In this document: piece by piece, positions 25,470 through 36,500 of the stretch | How positions within the stretch are numbered: the first letter of the stretch is position 1 | Layout of the letters: the number at the start of each line of letters is the position of its first letter | Source: Taenia hydatigena | Lineage: Eukaryota > Platyhelminthes > Cestoda > Cyclophyllidea > Taeniidae | DNA: 64,000 nucleotides | Assembly: GCA_036345935.2 (NCBI GenBank) | Contig: JADWOT020000366.1 | Span: forward strand, 1-64,000 | Direction: 5' to 3' | Program-made: the position numbers and the translations under genes | The notes under the pieces: model-generated | What the model was told of the DNA's origin: nothing | The model's database searches: none | The model's input: only the letters and a program-made list of their open reading frames with translations

Positions 25470-25980
25470 GTCATTACAGTGAAGGGGTATACTTATGCCC
25501 TCTCTTTCAGGATTAGGTGTTTGTCAATGGGTTAGCGTTTTCGTGAATTGATTGAACTGACCTATGCCCAACAGCGTGACATCGGCATCAATCTGCAGGG
25601 GGGCTAAAGCATGCCTTGACGGGCTCAAGTTCTGTGGAAGGTGATGTGTTTGTTCGCACCATCTGCATGGTAGCCATCGAGGGGATTTCGTCAACCCCTC
25701 CACTGAATGGGACCTCGTAATAGTCATCGAATTGTGACACTAGGAGGGTGCGGAGCCTTTTGCTACGGCCGTGTCCTCCATCAGTGTCAGTCATTGTCAT
25801 GTATGGGCAATTCAGTGGCAGAAGTTGGGGCACGAGTGTAGTCACTGCTTCCTAGACTGAAAGAGGCTACGTGCTCCTAACTGCTACCCATAAGTTTCTA
25901 CCCTTAGACAAAGTGGTAGCTGTACTAGTCATGCTATTGTTCGTTATTTCCATGACTTGGAATCCCCCTGATTGCGTTTA
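25470..25980 (-). repeat. Repeat J, minus copy, with conserved frame
   Basis: Reverse complement of about 61,970-62,440. On the minus strand one frame (25,845-25,588) reads GGHGRSKRLRTLL then YYEVPFSGGVDEI; the 62-kb copy has EHGHSERVRIL then YYEVSFGEGV in the same phase. A second frame (25,727-25,524) is also shared, with ITRSHS, DA/NAVTLLGIG and FN. It abuts a truncated K. I do not recognise the protein. Confidence 0.7.
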
Positions 25981-25984
25981 TACG

Positions 25985-26460
25985 TATACATTACGACTTG
26001 AAAATTTGGGAACATCCGTAGACACGTCCAAGCAGAGACGAGTAGAGGAAGCAGAAAGCTGTACTGGCAAATCGCATTTGTAGCGTTTCATTCCTTGTGG
26101 CGATAGTCTTGTGCAACGACATTACGTGGTGGTCAAACAGTTGATCGGAGCTAGTGCATCAGCAGGAAACCTTCTCGACGAGAGGCAACGAAAGAAAGTC
26201 TCTCCGCTATTGTAATACTGACTTGCATAATCAAAATAATACGCGCATCCCTCCACGTCTGCAAAGAAAAGCACCCTGCAGAGGTGTGCGTCTACCCATC
26301 TTACGTCCTTTACACCGTGGTGGATTGTAAGCGCTTGAATGGGAGGTCCTGATTTGGTCGCTCCGCTGTTGACTCTTCCTAAACGGAACTCTTAATAATA
26401 AATTTCAGCAAATATCAGCGAGAATATAAATGCGGAATGGACTCAATAAGGTCATTTAAC
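25985..26460 (-). pseudogene. Module K, truncated third copy
   Basis: Matches the first half of K (13,360-13,860 minus; 49,460-49,890 plus). The minus strand keeps IHHGVKDVRWVDAHLCRVLF, YYFDYAS and YYN, with FPADALAPI following, then an in-frame TAA before CRC. It stops at about 25,985, exactly where repeat J begins, so the second half (the LTSKQTLVVTG region) is absent. The breakpoint could be an insertion or deletion end. Confidence 0.7.
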
Positions 26461-27299
26461 GAACGTTTCTTGATTTGCGTCACCTTTTTCTGCACGCTGG
26501 ACACGTCATTTACCTTCTCTTGCTTACACTATTTGAGTAGTAGTGGTGGCGGGCCATCCAGTACCTACCTCTTTTACTTCCCTCCAACCCACCTACCCCA
26601 AGCACCTATTAATACTATCACTATTACTACTACTACTACTACGCATTCGAAGTTGACCTGATCTACCGGCAAAATCGTTATTGTGCGAAGTTTCTCAAAT
26701 GCTTCTATGGGAAGGGGGAAAAGTTGCTTAGTCGAAGAGACTCGAAAAAAATATTTTGCAGGAAAATATTGTTTTGTTCAAATCCAAATTGCAGACAAAA
26801 TACCAGTGAGTGGGAGCAACTGCTAACAGCATTTTCGTCGGCTGAGGACCTTTCGGAGTAAGCCATCTCGTTAGGTTGTTAATCGCCATAGCAACCGTCC
26901 GCACAGTGAGTCTTGGACGTGGAAATATCGTCGACGTTTGACTTGGAAGATGTCCATGAGGGAAAGTAGGCTCTTTATAATTTTTGCTTGATCATGATTT
27001 TTGCGATTTTGCATACACCAAAGAAAATTCAAAGGAAGTATATTAGTTTGAGTGGCTTTTGTAGTCACTAAAACTCCCCGAAGTAATCTTAGCCAACTGC
27101 AGACTTTAGTTGTATTTCCGAATGAGAAATTCTCACCCAAGTCACTTTTCGTTTTTTTTTTTCCATTTCAGCTACTGGTGCCAAGAAGGAGTAATAGCTT
27201 TGTCCTTGATCTTAAAGAAGTGATACTGGAGGAACATGGAGGATGAATAGAGGTGGTATCCGTCTCATTTTACCTCTTAAAAGGAGCTATGTGGCTATC
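26461..27299. other. No gene; (TAC)n microsatellite inside
   Basis: A short (TAC)n run lies at 26,624-26,642. A poly-T run is present at about 27,153-27,163. No gene or family match. Confidence 0.5.
26624..26642 (+). repeat. (TAC)n microsatellite
   Basis: About six consecutive TAC units read directly from the sequence. Confidence 0.9.
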
Positions 27300-27731
27300 T
27301 TCTACGAAAATTTTGATGACGACATTAGATGTGGGATATTTGCTGTGCTTTCTAATCAAGAATAGGACAGAAATGCACTATACAGTCATTAGTCTTGACA
27401 TAATTTATGACATCAGCCAATTTTTTCGCAAAAAATCATGGTCTGGACTCGCCTATTCATTGTAAAAGTGTATTTCTGGAGCTTAATAGGCAATCTCGAA
27501 ATCTCGTTCAGAAGCTTTCTTCTGCCATTAAAGCGAAGGTGAAATGTCTTAGTTAGCAAGCCGAAACTACTTATCTTAAATTGCCATAATCATTAAAACA
27601 GGAGGATGGAAATTGACATCGCCCAAAGCAAAAACAGCCTCCTGACCAATTTATTAACATTTCACTTTATTTAACTGGCTAAAAGTCCTAAAATTGCCAC
27701 ACTTGACCCACCTAAGATGAGAATAAACCAA
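27300..27731 (+). repeat. Repeat C, left arm of the inverted repeat
   Basis: C copy ending at GAGAATAAACCA, then continuing directly into E. Its mirror partner is 31,274-31,690. It also matches 23,165-23,602 in direct orientation. Confidence 0.9.
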
Positions 27732-28645
27732 TAAGAAAGATTTCTGGCTGATGGGAATTTAAACAAAGTTGTAGGAAAATGAAAAAATTCCTTATTTCTA
27801 AAGCCCTCTTGAATTTTTCTGCCAACGAAAATGCTTTTTTCCAGCTACTTCTTCCTGCAGAGATGTCACCAAAAAATGCACCAATAATCTCTCAGAGAGA
27901 AAACCTTCGCAATGCGTTGTCAATCATATGGCTGCCACTGATGAGATGATTTGTTTGGACATTCAAAATCAGTGCTCTGCGTTTGGAACGTCAGAAGAGA
28001 AAGAAAAGGTTTGCGTCCTTCCTTCCTCACCAATGAAATGTTGTTCGTACAGTAAACTACTTGCCTAAATGTCCCGATTTTAAGACACTAGGATGCAGGC
28101 TCTGATGGTTAAGAAATATTACTGCAAACCGGTTAGAATTAGTTACTTTACTCTTCACTTCCACAATTGACAAGTAGTACGACGATGCAAAGTTTTATGC
28201 TCTGCTTTACAGCGTCTTGATATTAGAGGAAGATCCTCCTCTGGTCTTGAACAGCGTGGTAAGGATTTCATCTTTTCACAGCATTATATCCCAATGCCAA
28301 GAATAACATTTTGAAATTGCAATTTAAAGAATCTGGAATCGGTTGTTACGACTTGGCTTAGGTGTTGCACAACTGGAGGTGCGCTAGTCACCCATTCGCA
28401 TCGATCCGCAAGAAGAATAACTGGGAGGTACAAATCCTGCAGAATGATGCCCAAACCATTCGCAGAAGTTCACTTCCTTCAATAATGTTAGCAATCCATA
28501 TGCTGACATCAAATAATTACCCAGAGTGATGGTATTGTTATTGGCATTGGCACTGTGTGTGGGCAGTGATGATGCATGACAGTGCGCTAGCCAACTGAGA
28601 AGGGTTGACTGGTCCCTATCAAGGTAGTCGTGCCCCTTGTGCTGT
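27732..28645 (+). repeat. Repeat E, left arm of the inverted repeat
   Basis: Pairs with 30,452-31,273 on the opposite strand. The outer part, 27,732-28,136, is about 85 percent alike and carries roughly 90 extra bases (about 27,990-28,090) absent from the right arm. The inner part, 28,137-28,645, differs from its partner at one position only. Confidence 0.9.
28137..28645. repeat. 509-bp near-perfect inverted repeat, left arm
   Basis: I compared this base by base with the reverse complement of 30,452-30,960. Both are 509 bp with no gap. The only difference is at 28,334 (T here, C in the reverse complement of the partner). Identity drops sharply outside both ends. The arms are separated by 1,806 bp. 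Confidence 0.97.
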
Positions 28646-28650
28646 GCTTA

Positions 28651-29450
28651 TGACTTGTTCATAGGTCTCCTTCGATCACGCCAAGTATGCGAATTATGTC
28701 ACCTTTCAGATTGTGTTATATGCAACAAATTTAAGATATAAGTGTCCAACTTTTAGAAACTTACAGGATCTAATGGCATTTCAGCAAACGATAATAATAC
28801 GTGCCAAATTTTTGAGGCTACGAAATGTTTTAATTGTGTGCATTAAGCTTGGAAACAGATTTAGCATGGTTGCGTGGCAAATTTGAGCCATGCTATGACG
28901 GATTGTGCCCAAGTAATGCAGATGAATGGTTTAATGTGCAGAATACCTCCAACATTCATGATGATGTGCATTTAATATTTGCATACCATGCAATGTGATG
29001 ACATTATAATTGGCGCTGACATCAATTAAGCACTTATGCTAAAATGAAGTCGTAGTGCTCCAACCGTCTTTAAGGCATAAGACCTGGATACCTACAAGCA
29101 TTGGTGGAGGATATTGGCAACTTGAACGAAATTGCAGACCTTGAGGACTGTAGAGTCCGTGTGGGGGGAAGTTCAGTTAAGCTGGCTTCGAAGGATTACA
29201 CCGCACCACCACAACCCAGTCAAAATTGTTCCCTGTGAAGAGCACATAAACGCAGCTCGTGTGTATTTTGCTCAGCCTGTACAAATGTCAATTCCTTCCT
29301 AATTGGAGAAATGCTCTTAATATTATGCCTAGCTAAGAAGTGCTGCGCCATGTGGCTTAACTCAACGGAATGCTGAAATTTTGGAGTAAAACATCATCAA
29401 GCATTGACCACTGATCTTAGAAAGGAGTCTTCTTTGATTTAGTGCACCTA
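28651..29450 (+). mobile_element. BEL/Pao-like gag remnant (repeat F, copy 1)
   Basis: The frame starting at 29,101 runs to 29,442 with only two internal stops (29,236 and 29,374). It contains CVFC at 29,260-29,271, a KKCCAM--LN motif near 29,335-29,358, a Cys at 29,371, and HHQAL near 29,392. The spacing of a first C-x2-C, a later basic-Cys cluster and a terminal HH resembles the zinc-knuckle region that follows gag in BEL/Pao elements. Just upstream, an LVEDIG-LNEIADLE segment resembles the acidic/hydrophobic linker before that region. The 28,651-29,110 part has a second copy at 32,469-32,965. No protease, reverse transcriptase or LTR was seen. Family call is tentative. Confidence 0.4.
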
Positions 29451-30451
29451 GTAAAAATTCGCACAAATCTGCTGCGTCATGTGCACAACTCTAACCTTCT
29501 TAAATGAACTTATGTAAAATCGCAAAACGCTGCTTTAAAGCGCTCCTGACTGACCATCAACCCAATGGCCACCTGCTTCTGAGCATCAAGCCTGAAAGAC
29601 CAATTGAAAGGCGAATTGAAGTCATCGAGGAAACAGTAAAATTTAATGGGGAGTGAGATTAATGCTCCCCATAGTGATTGACAACTTTGACTGAACCAGC
29701 TTGTAAACGTGATTCCTTTTGCCTTTTGAGCACATTTTACTCGAACGGATGTCACTCAGATCTGACTGCAATCGGGTTGAACTCTAATAAGACTAATGGT
29801 TGTCATGGAGAGGACAGATGCCCCAGGGGTGAAGTGGATAGGATAGATTGACGCACTTCATGGACTTCAATGCTGCCGCATTCATCTGAGCAAATCAATC
29901 AAAGCCTTGCTATTCTAAGGATTAATTGGGTTTTTCGAATCTCAGCAATCACCTCGGGTGTGACGATTGAACCCTCTTCAACAGGCTCAATTTATTCCAC
30001 TTTTAAACAAGTAAAGTGGTGAAACTCGATTCAACTTACCTTTGATTAATATGACAAATCATTTCTGTTATTACGGCTAATTTCAGCTTCTTCCGATTTT
30101 CAACAGCAAGGCGATAAGCAATCAAAACAAATATTTGTCAAAGAAGTAGGGAATTGGGGCGCAATGCCAAATCTCACGAGATACAGTCTTTTTGCACTGC
30201 ATGGCCGAAGAAATGTCGTTAAGTTTTTACAGAAGAATGGTCTTTAAAAGCAAAATACGGTCCAAGCAAATGGTCACTTAGACCTCTGTGAAGACAATCA
30301 ACTTCACCCTCTATCGACTGTGCTGTGATACGACAATGCATCATTGCTTGCGTGTTGACGCATAAGGCAGAATAAGGCCGAAGAAGGAAAAGGTGTTTTG
30401 AATCGGGTTTAAGATTAGATAAAGCCTAGTAGAAGGAAGATGGTTGAAACT
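29451..30451. other. Rest of the loop between the inverted arms
   Basis: No clear domain. A minus frame of 81 codons (29,510-29,755) has no recognisable motif and no copy in the window. If the BEL reading of F is right, further pol remnants would be expected here on the plus strand, but I could not see any. Confidence 0.4.
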
Positions 30452-30960
30452 ACAGCACAAGGGGCACGACTACCTTGATAGGGACCAGTCAACCCTTCTC
30501 AGTTGGCTAGCGCACTGTCATGCATCATCACTGCCCACACACAGTGCCAATGCCAATAACAATACCATCACTCTGGGTAATTATTTGATGTCAGCATATG
30601 GATTGCTAACATTATTGAAGGAAGTGAACTTCTGCGAATGGTTTGGGCATCATTCTGCAGGATTTGTACCTCCCAGTTATTCTTCTTGCGGATCGATGCG
30701 AATGGGTGACTAGCGCACCTCCAGTTGTGCAACACCTAAGCCAAGTCGTAACAACCGATTCCGGATTCTTTAAATTGCAATTTCAAAATGTTATTCTTGG
30801 CATTGGGATATAATGCTGTGAAAAGATGAAATCCTTACCACGCTGTTCAAGACCAGAGGAGGATCTTCCTCTAATATCAAGACGCTGTAAAGCAGAGCAT
30901 AAAACTTTGCATCGTCGTACTACTTGTCAATTGTGGAAGTGAAGAGTAAAGTAACTAATT
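30452..30960. repeat. 509-bp near-perfect inverted repeat, right arm
   Basis: Partner of 28,137-28,645, with one substitution and no indels. The similarity break on the outer side falls at the GTAACTAATT block (30,951-30,960), and on the inner side at 30,451/30,452. Confidence 0.97.
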
Positions 30961-31273
30961 TCAAACTGTTTAAAAAGTGTTGCTTAACAATCATAGCTTG
31001 CATCCTGGCGTTCTAAACGTAGAGCACTGATGTTGAATATCCAAACAAATCATCTCATCAGTGTTAGCTATATGATTGACAACGCATTGCGAAGGTTTTA
31101 TCTGTGAGATGTTTTTGGTGCATATTTTTGGTGACACATCTGCAAGAAGAAGTAGCTGGAAAAAAGCACTCTTCGTTGACAGAAAAATTTAAAAAGGCTT
31201 TAGAAGTAAGGAGTTTTTTGTTTTCCCACAACTTCTTTTAAATTTTTATCAGTCAGAAGTCTTTCCTTTTGGT
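30452..31273 (-). repeat. Repeat E, right arm of the inverted repeat
   Basis: Reverse complement of the left arm. The inner 509 bp (30,452-30,960) is almost identical to it. The rest is diverged. An 89-codon plus frame (30,444-30,713, read from a TTG; the first ATG is well inside) lies mostly in the conserved part and has no known domain. Confidence 0.9.
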
Positions 31274-31690
31274 TTATTCTTATCTTAAGTGGGTCAGGTG
31301 TGGCAATTTTAGGACTTTCAGTGAGTTAAATAAAGTGAAATGTAATAAATTGGTCAGAAGGCTGCTTTTGCTTTGGGCGATGTCAATTCCTTTTTTCCTG
31401 TTTTAATGATTATGGCAATTTAAGATAAGTAGTTTCGGCTTGCTAACTAAGACATTTCACCTTCGCTTTAATGGCAGAAGAAAGCTGTTGAACGAGATTC
31501 CGAGATTGCAGATTAAGCTCTAGAAATACACTTTTACAATGCATAGGCGAGTCCAGACCGTGATTGTTTGCAAAGATTTGGCTGGTGACATAAACTATAC
31601 CAAGACTAATGATTGTAGAGTGTATTTTGTCCTCTTCTTGATTATAAAGCACAACAAATATTCCACATCTAATGTCGTCATCGAAATTGT
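31274..31690 (-). repeat. Repeat C, right arm of the inverted repeat
   Basis: Reverse complement of 27,300-27,731 and of 23,165-23,602. It is followed directly by B in reverse, the same C-B junction as at 23,165, so the right arm is embedded in a mosaic locus while the left arm is not. Confidence 0.9.
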
Positions 31691-31699
31691 CGGAGTAGT

Positions 31700-32240
31700 A
31701 AAGAACTGGAACCTCTGCCGTTATGTGGGGTAGGTAGACTTGGACCCATAAATTCCACTTTTTGGCCAGGGATATTTTTCAGTGACAGATCAAGCAATCA
31801 CTGGAGCGAGATGACACCTGGCTCTTTCATCGACATAGCAGAGGCTCTTTCTTCCTTTTTCCCTCCATTTTCCCCTTCTTTTTACCCCTAATCATTGTGT
31901 TGCCTTCTTTTTTCTGTCTTTCCTTACCCTAATGCCCCTCCTCCTTTCCGTGACTTTAACTCCTCATAGCCTGCTAGTTGATTCTCCTCTCAGGGGTAAG
32001 TTACATTCAATTTGCGTGCATCGAAGCAGGCGCCAAAATAAACGCTTAATGCGTTGGTGCTAATGCATTTGCATAATCTTTTCTCTTTAAAGTCGTACCA
32101 ACGTTTAAGCTGTTATAAACCATCTTTACTGCCACCCTCAATCTGCGTATAAGACCCAAAAGAATATTCTGAGATGAAATGCACTAAAGTTGCAAATATT
32201 CACCACCTTCTCTGAACATGCCTTAACCAGACCCTTTGTA
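31700..32240 (-). repeat. Repeat B, minus copy
   Basis: Reverse complement of 22,600-23,160. The pyrimidine-rich tract is at about 31,838-31,960. It ends near the ACATGCCTTAACCAGAC block (32,216-32,232). Confidence 0.85.
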
Positions 32241-32269
32241 TCAAATTAGGCCCCCTTTTATTTAACGTG

Positions 32270-32465
32270 TCGCTTGACTTCCACACGTCAACTGCTAGCA
32301 TTCATGTAATTATTTTAGCATAGCCTTCCTAGTCCAAGGAGGGATGGTAACATGATTCCATGCAGGAAAGCTACCAAACTGCTGAATTCCATAGCTTGCA
32401 CTTCCAACGGTTCAATAGAGCATGGCTGCTCCCATAGAAGTGTAATATTTGGTTTGCTGCGATTA
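32270..32465 (-). repeat. Repeat D, fragment, minus copy
   Basis: Matches the reverse complement of about 10,790-10,980 and 20,900-21,090, with shared CTGCTAGCATTCATGTAATT and AATAGAGCATGGCTGCT blocks. Module A, expected between B and D, is missing here. Confidence 0.85.
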
Positions 32466-32468
32466 TAA

Positions 32469-32965
32469 CATGCTCATGGGTATCATTTGATCATGCCAAG
32501 AATATGAATTATGTCACCTTCCAAAATGTGCTGTATGCAATAAACCCATACTACAAAGTGTCCAACTTCTAGGAACTTACAAGTTCTAATGTCATTTTAG
32601 CACAAGGTAATAGCAAGTGCGAAATTTCGGAGGCTACTGAATGCCTTAATTGTGTGCATCAATTTTGGGAACAGATGTAGCAACCACTAGGTGGATATCG
32701 AGGGTCGAGCTGAGTAAGCTGCTTTTATGCATGGTTGTGTGGTAAATTGAGCCTTGCTATAACAAATTGTGCACAAACAATGCAGATAGATGATTTAATG
32801 CGCAGAATACCTCCAGCATTCATGATGATGTGCATCCAATATTTGCATACCCTATAATGTGCTGACATTATGATTGGCACTTATGCTAAAATAGTCGTAG
32901 TGCTGTAAACCTTTTAAGGCACAAGAATTGGATGCCTACAAGCATTGGTAGATGAAATTGGCTGC
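32469..32965 (+). mobile_element. Repeat F, copy 2 (truncated)
   Basis: Direct repeat of 28,651-29,110, sharing GAATTATGTCACCTT, TGTGTGCAT and CTACAAGCATTGG blocks. A 48-bp insertion at about 32,681-32,728 is absent from copy 1. It stops before the Cys-rich segment that suggested BEL/Pao and is joined to repeat G. Confidence 0.75.
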
Positions 32966-32989
32966 TTGAAAGACGACTAGACATACAGC

Positions 32990-33560
32990 CAGAGTCAAGT
33001 TAACGATGCTACGTAATTCTCGGCGCGACAGAGGAGAAATGAGTCAATTTAAATATTCTAAGATCAAGGCCATACCCTTCATGTCACTAACAGTAAACGC
33101 CGTAAATATGGTTAGTGGTTTTGGGAACGCTATTTGCAAAAACAATTTTACTGAAGAAAGATGTAATGGGGAATCACGTCTCCAATGCATCGCTAACCCT
33201 AAGATTGCTGGTGCGAAGTTTAAGGGAGGAATTCCCATCATTTAACAAGTTATACGACATGCGTGATCTCGCACACTACCCCTGTTTCACTGCCATGCTA
33301 TAAATGCTAAGTGGCATTGGTTTCCTTGGACCATTTTTATTGATAACAAGGGCTGAAGATGCGATTTTCTATGCATCGTATTAATCGAGCAAGCACAGCT
33401 GGTCTCACAAAGTGTCGACTCGGTTCTTACTTGACTAGTACGGAAAGAGGTCACAAGTAATGATAGCCCAGTGGTTGGTGATGGTGGCTACGCATTCGCC
33501 GCAAATTGACAAATAGTGAGGCTGGTTAAATGTGCATGACATGCCTGAAAAGGCTCATCC
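32990..33560 (+). repeat. Repeat G, plus copy
   Basis: Reverse complement of 15,660-16,480. The plus frames 33,006-33,245 and 33,115-33,303 overlap, and both have counterparts in the other copy (see that entry). The best-preserved words are AICK-NFT, LQCIA-PKIAGA and FPSFNKLYD. Confidence 0.7.
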
Positions 33561-36500
33561 AAACCTTTCTCTTGCCTTAGTTTGCATTAAGAACATTAAA
33601 AATCTAGTGGAATCATCTCTAAAGAGCTGCGATTGCTGCGCGTGAAGCTCTCCTCCGCTCTATTGTTCTACGGTAACGGGCTGTTGAGTTATAGCACCGC
33701 TTTACTTGGTCTTGCAATATTTACTACTCAGCACCAAAATTAGCCCATCGGTATGCGTTTCTCAATAAAGAAAATGCCTCATTAACGATAAGATGCTAGA
33801 TGCCATCCAAGCAGCATTAATTTCATTGGTGGTGAAGGACTATTGATTCGGTCGCAGTGATCGCCGTGTAGCAAGCAGTCTGCTAACGGTGTCGCAAACA
33901 CTTGATTCGGGTGGCTCAAAGCCAGTACGACTGTCACTGACGCGTAGACAGACGCAGTCGGAGACAGGCTGGATGGTGCCTCGCATTCCCTTGCAACAAC
34001 ATGCCAACGACTGGTGTATGCGTACGTTTTCCCACACCAAGATGGAATGCTGTATGTCGGCCGAATTTTCCACCGCCATTCAGATAGAGTTAATCCTCAA
34101 TATTAATGCAGTTATTTTTTCCTCTGCGACCAAATCTCATTCCACATTAGAAACTAGGGCTCTACTCTATCGTTCACGCATTTCACGCACCCTATTCATG
34201 ATATTCTCCTCAAGGCTGCACACTTAATTCACATTAAGTCCTAAGCGTGGTGCTAGAAACTGTTTAAGTATTTGCTGTAAAGTAAGCTATAACGTGCTGC
34301 TGACCCGGGTTGTGTGTCCGTGTGTCCTCGTTCCTAACAAGTGCCACACCAGGAAGTCAGGCCATTAGTTTTTAATGTCGGATAGATGTGATTTAGCACA
34401 GTGGTGGGACTCGCGTGTACGAGTATGCCCTCCTACCAAAGGACGCCGCAGAAGGTAAGCCTAATCATAGTGGTGGGTTGACGATAGATTTGTAGTGATT
34501 AATAGCCGACCTTTAGTGCATTTTCAAAGGGCTCAGTGTGATGCATTTTCCTGAGTGTTTAGCTAATTGTTCAGAGGCACACTTCTGCGTTACTGCGTAA
34601 CTGAGTTCTGCAAGAGCCTGCTCCAAGGAACTTAATGCAAATCTAAAAAGGTATCGTAGGGATATGCGTGGTCATCCGTCTACCAATATTCGATGAAACA
34701 AAACATGTTAGCGAAATGCTGTAATGAAGGAATATCTTTGTCATACATTCAAGAATCAGTATTTAAATAAATAATTCTGCATGTTCGTTAGGCTTTGAAT
34801 GTTTTCGCCAATGTAAACATAAGTGCCTCTTTTGGCATTACTTTTGCAGCTCACTTAAACAGGCTTCAATGTTGCCACGCTACGTACCAAGCAAGCTTTA
34901 GCCGTATCCAGTCGTGCGTGCCCTTCCGTTGGCAAAACACCACCATCAGTTCCAAGACGCCTTCAATGTCATCAGAAGCGATTCGTAATTTTGCCATATT
35001 GCAAATAACTAGATGTGCAAAATAGATGAGACGGCCGCCCTAACATCTTTGCCATTTTCATTTTGTCAGACTATTAGCAAAACCACACGTTTAGCAAAAT
35101 TGCGCTAATTGCTAGTGCCGTTCGATTAAATCCACTTCTTCCACCTCATGGACACCAGGACCTCCAAATGTTGCGCATAGGTAGTTGTGTGAAGGATTGG
35201 TTGTGGCGTATAGTTCCTGTCAGTTTTTTCTAAGCCGGATCATGCATATTAGCGGGGACGCTCCTGACACCTAAAAGAAACAGTTTTGCGCATTTACTAC
35301 AATTCTACCAATCAGGATGAAGCCACATTAAAGGAAAGATAAGGATTGTTACCCAATCAAACCCATAATGCACGGACTTTGTTTGCCTTGAATTGATGCA
35401 ATCAAACAGCAACGACTCCTTTTAGCAGGTCCGTCCATTGTTTCCTTTCGATCTTAGCACACCGATTTTTTTTACTCAAGTATCATTACAATGGGCCAAA
35501 TTTTCTGCAAATTCGCATCCCACAGGTGCCGGATATGCCTAGTGTCTGGCAAAAGGCTCCCATAACAACTCATCTTTCCTCTACTTTATGTCGGTGAATT
35601 AGCTGTATGTGCGTCTTCTCTTCAAAATTCCGATTTGTTAGGCAGCTTTCTCTCCATGTTTTTTGAACCACTTCAATGCAGTGGACTTCCAAAAATTCAA
35701 GGCGGTTAAGTGCGCTTCTACGAATCCGATTCCTATTCAGTTTGCAATCGCAATCATTAGTGACCTATTCTTCTTTAAGCCACATTTGTATCGGTGCCGA
35801 GGACGGCATTTCCTTAAATGCGAGTATTTGGAGAATCATTGTGTGATTTGTCCCCATTGACTACATAGGAATGTAACAAATTGTGCTAATGGCGCATAAG
35901 TTACTATTGTAGTTGAGTTGAATTGGACTGAGCACCATATATGCAGCAGTAACGGCAGCAACAACGGCAACGAAGTTGCTTGTTTGGTAGAATACCAAAG
36001 GCATCTGCGCAAGCGCGATTAGGTTTAGGTTAGATCTAATATGCGAGTCATCTGGAAACGGAATGTGAAGTGAAGCCATAATCACTGATCACGAATCTCA
36101 GTTTAGCCGATTTTGCAAACAAAGGGCGCTGCTCGTGACAAGGAGGGGGAGGTGGGAAAGAGCAGACCTACACGTCAATTTCTCACGCAACTTTAGCCAT
36201 TGGCAGTAGTCGAATGCTGTCTTAAGACAAAAAACACTTTCTGCAAGACCGCTAGTTTGCATCTCCTAGCACTCGGAAGTGACAGATAGAAGAAAATGGT
36301 AACAAAATTGTCCCGCTGTGATGTTCTGTCCAAGGGTGTCTCTGCAAATCCAACACTTACTTTCACCCACATGAATGCACGTTTGATGCTTCATGATTAG
36401 TAAGTTCTATGGCATTAATAACGTCAAATCACTGAAGTCGTATTCCATGCAGTCTGACATATGGAAGCTCATTTCTTAAGCCAGCCATCTTACATGCGTT

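Noticed and set aside
32469..32700. NVLYA-N---K-SNF in repeat F compared with a Ty1/copia gag-pol segment
   Set aside because: Stops and the lack of the following His/Cys integrase finger make this weak; the Cys-rich segment in the other copy fits BEL/Pao better.
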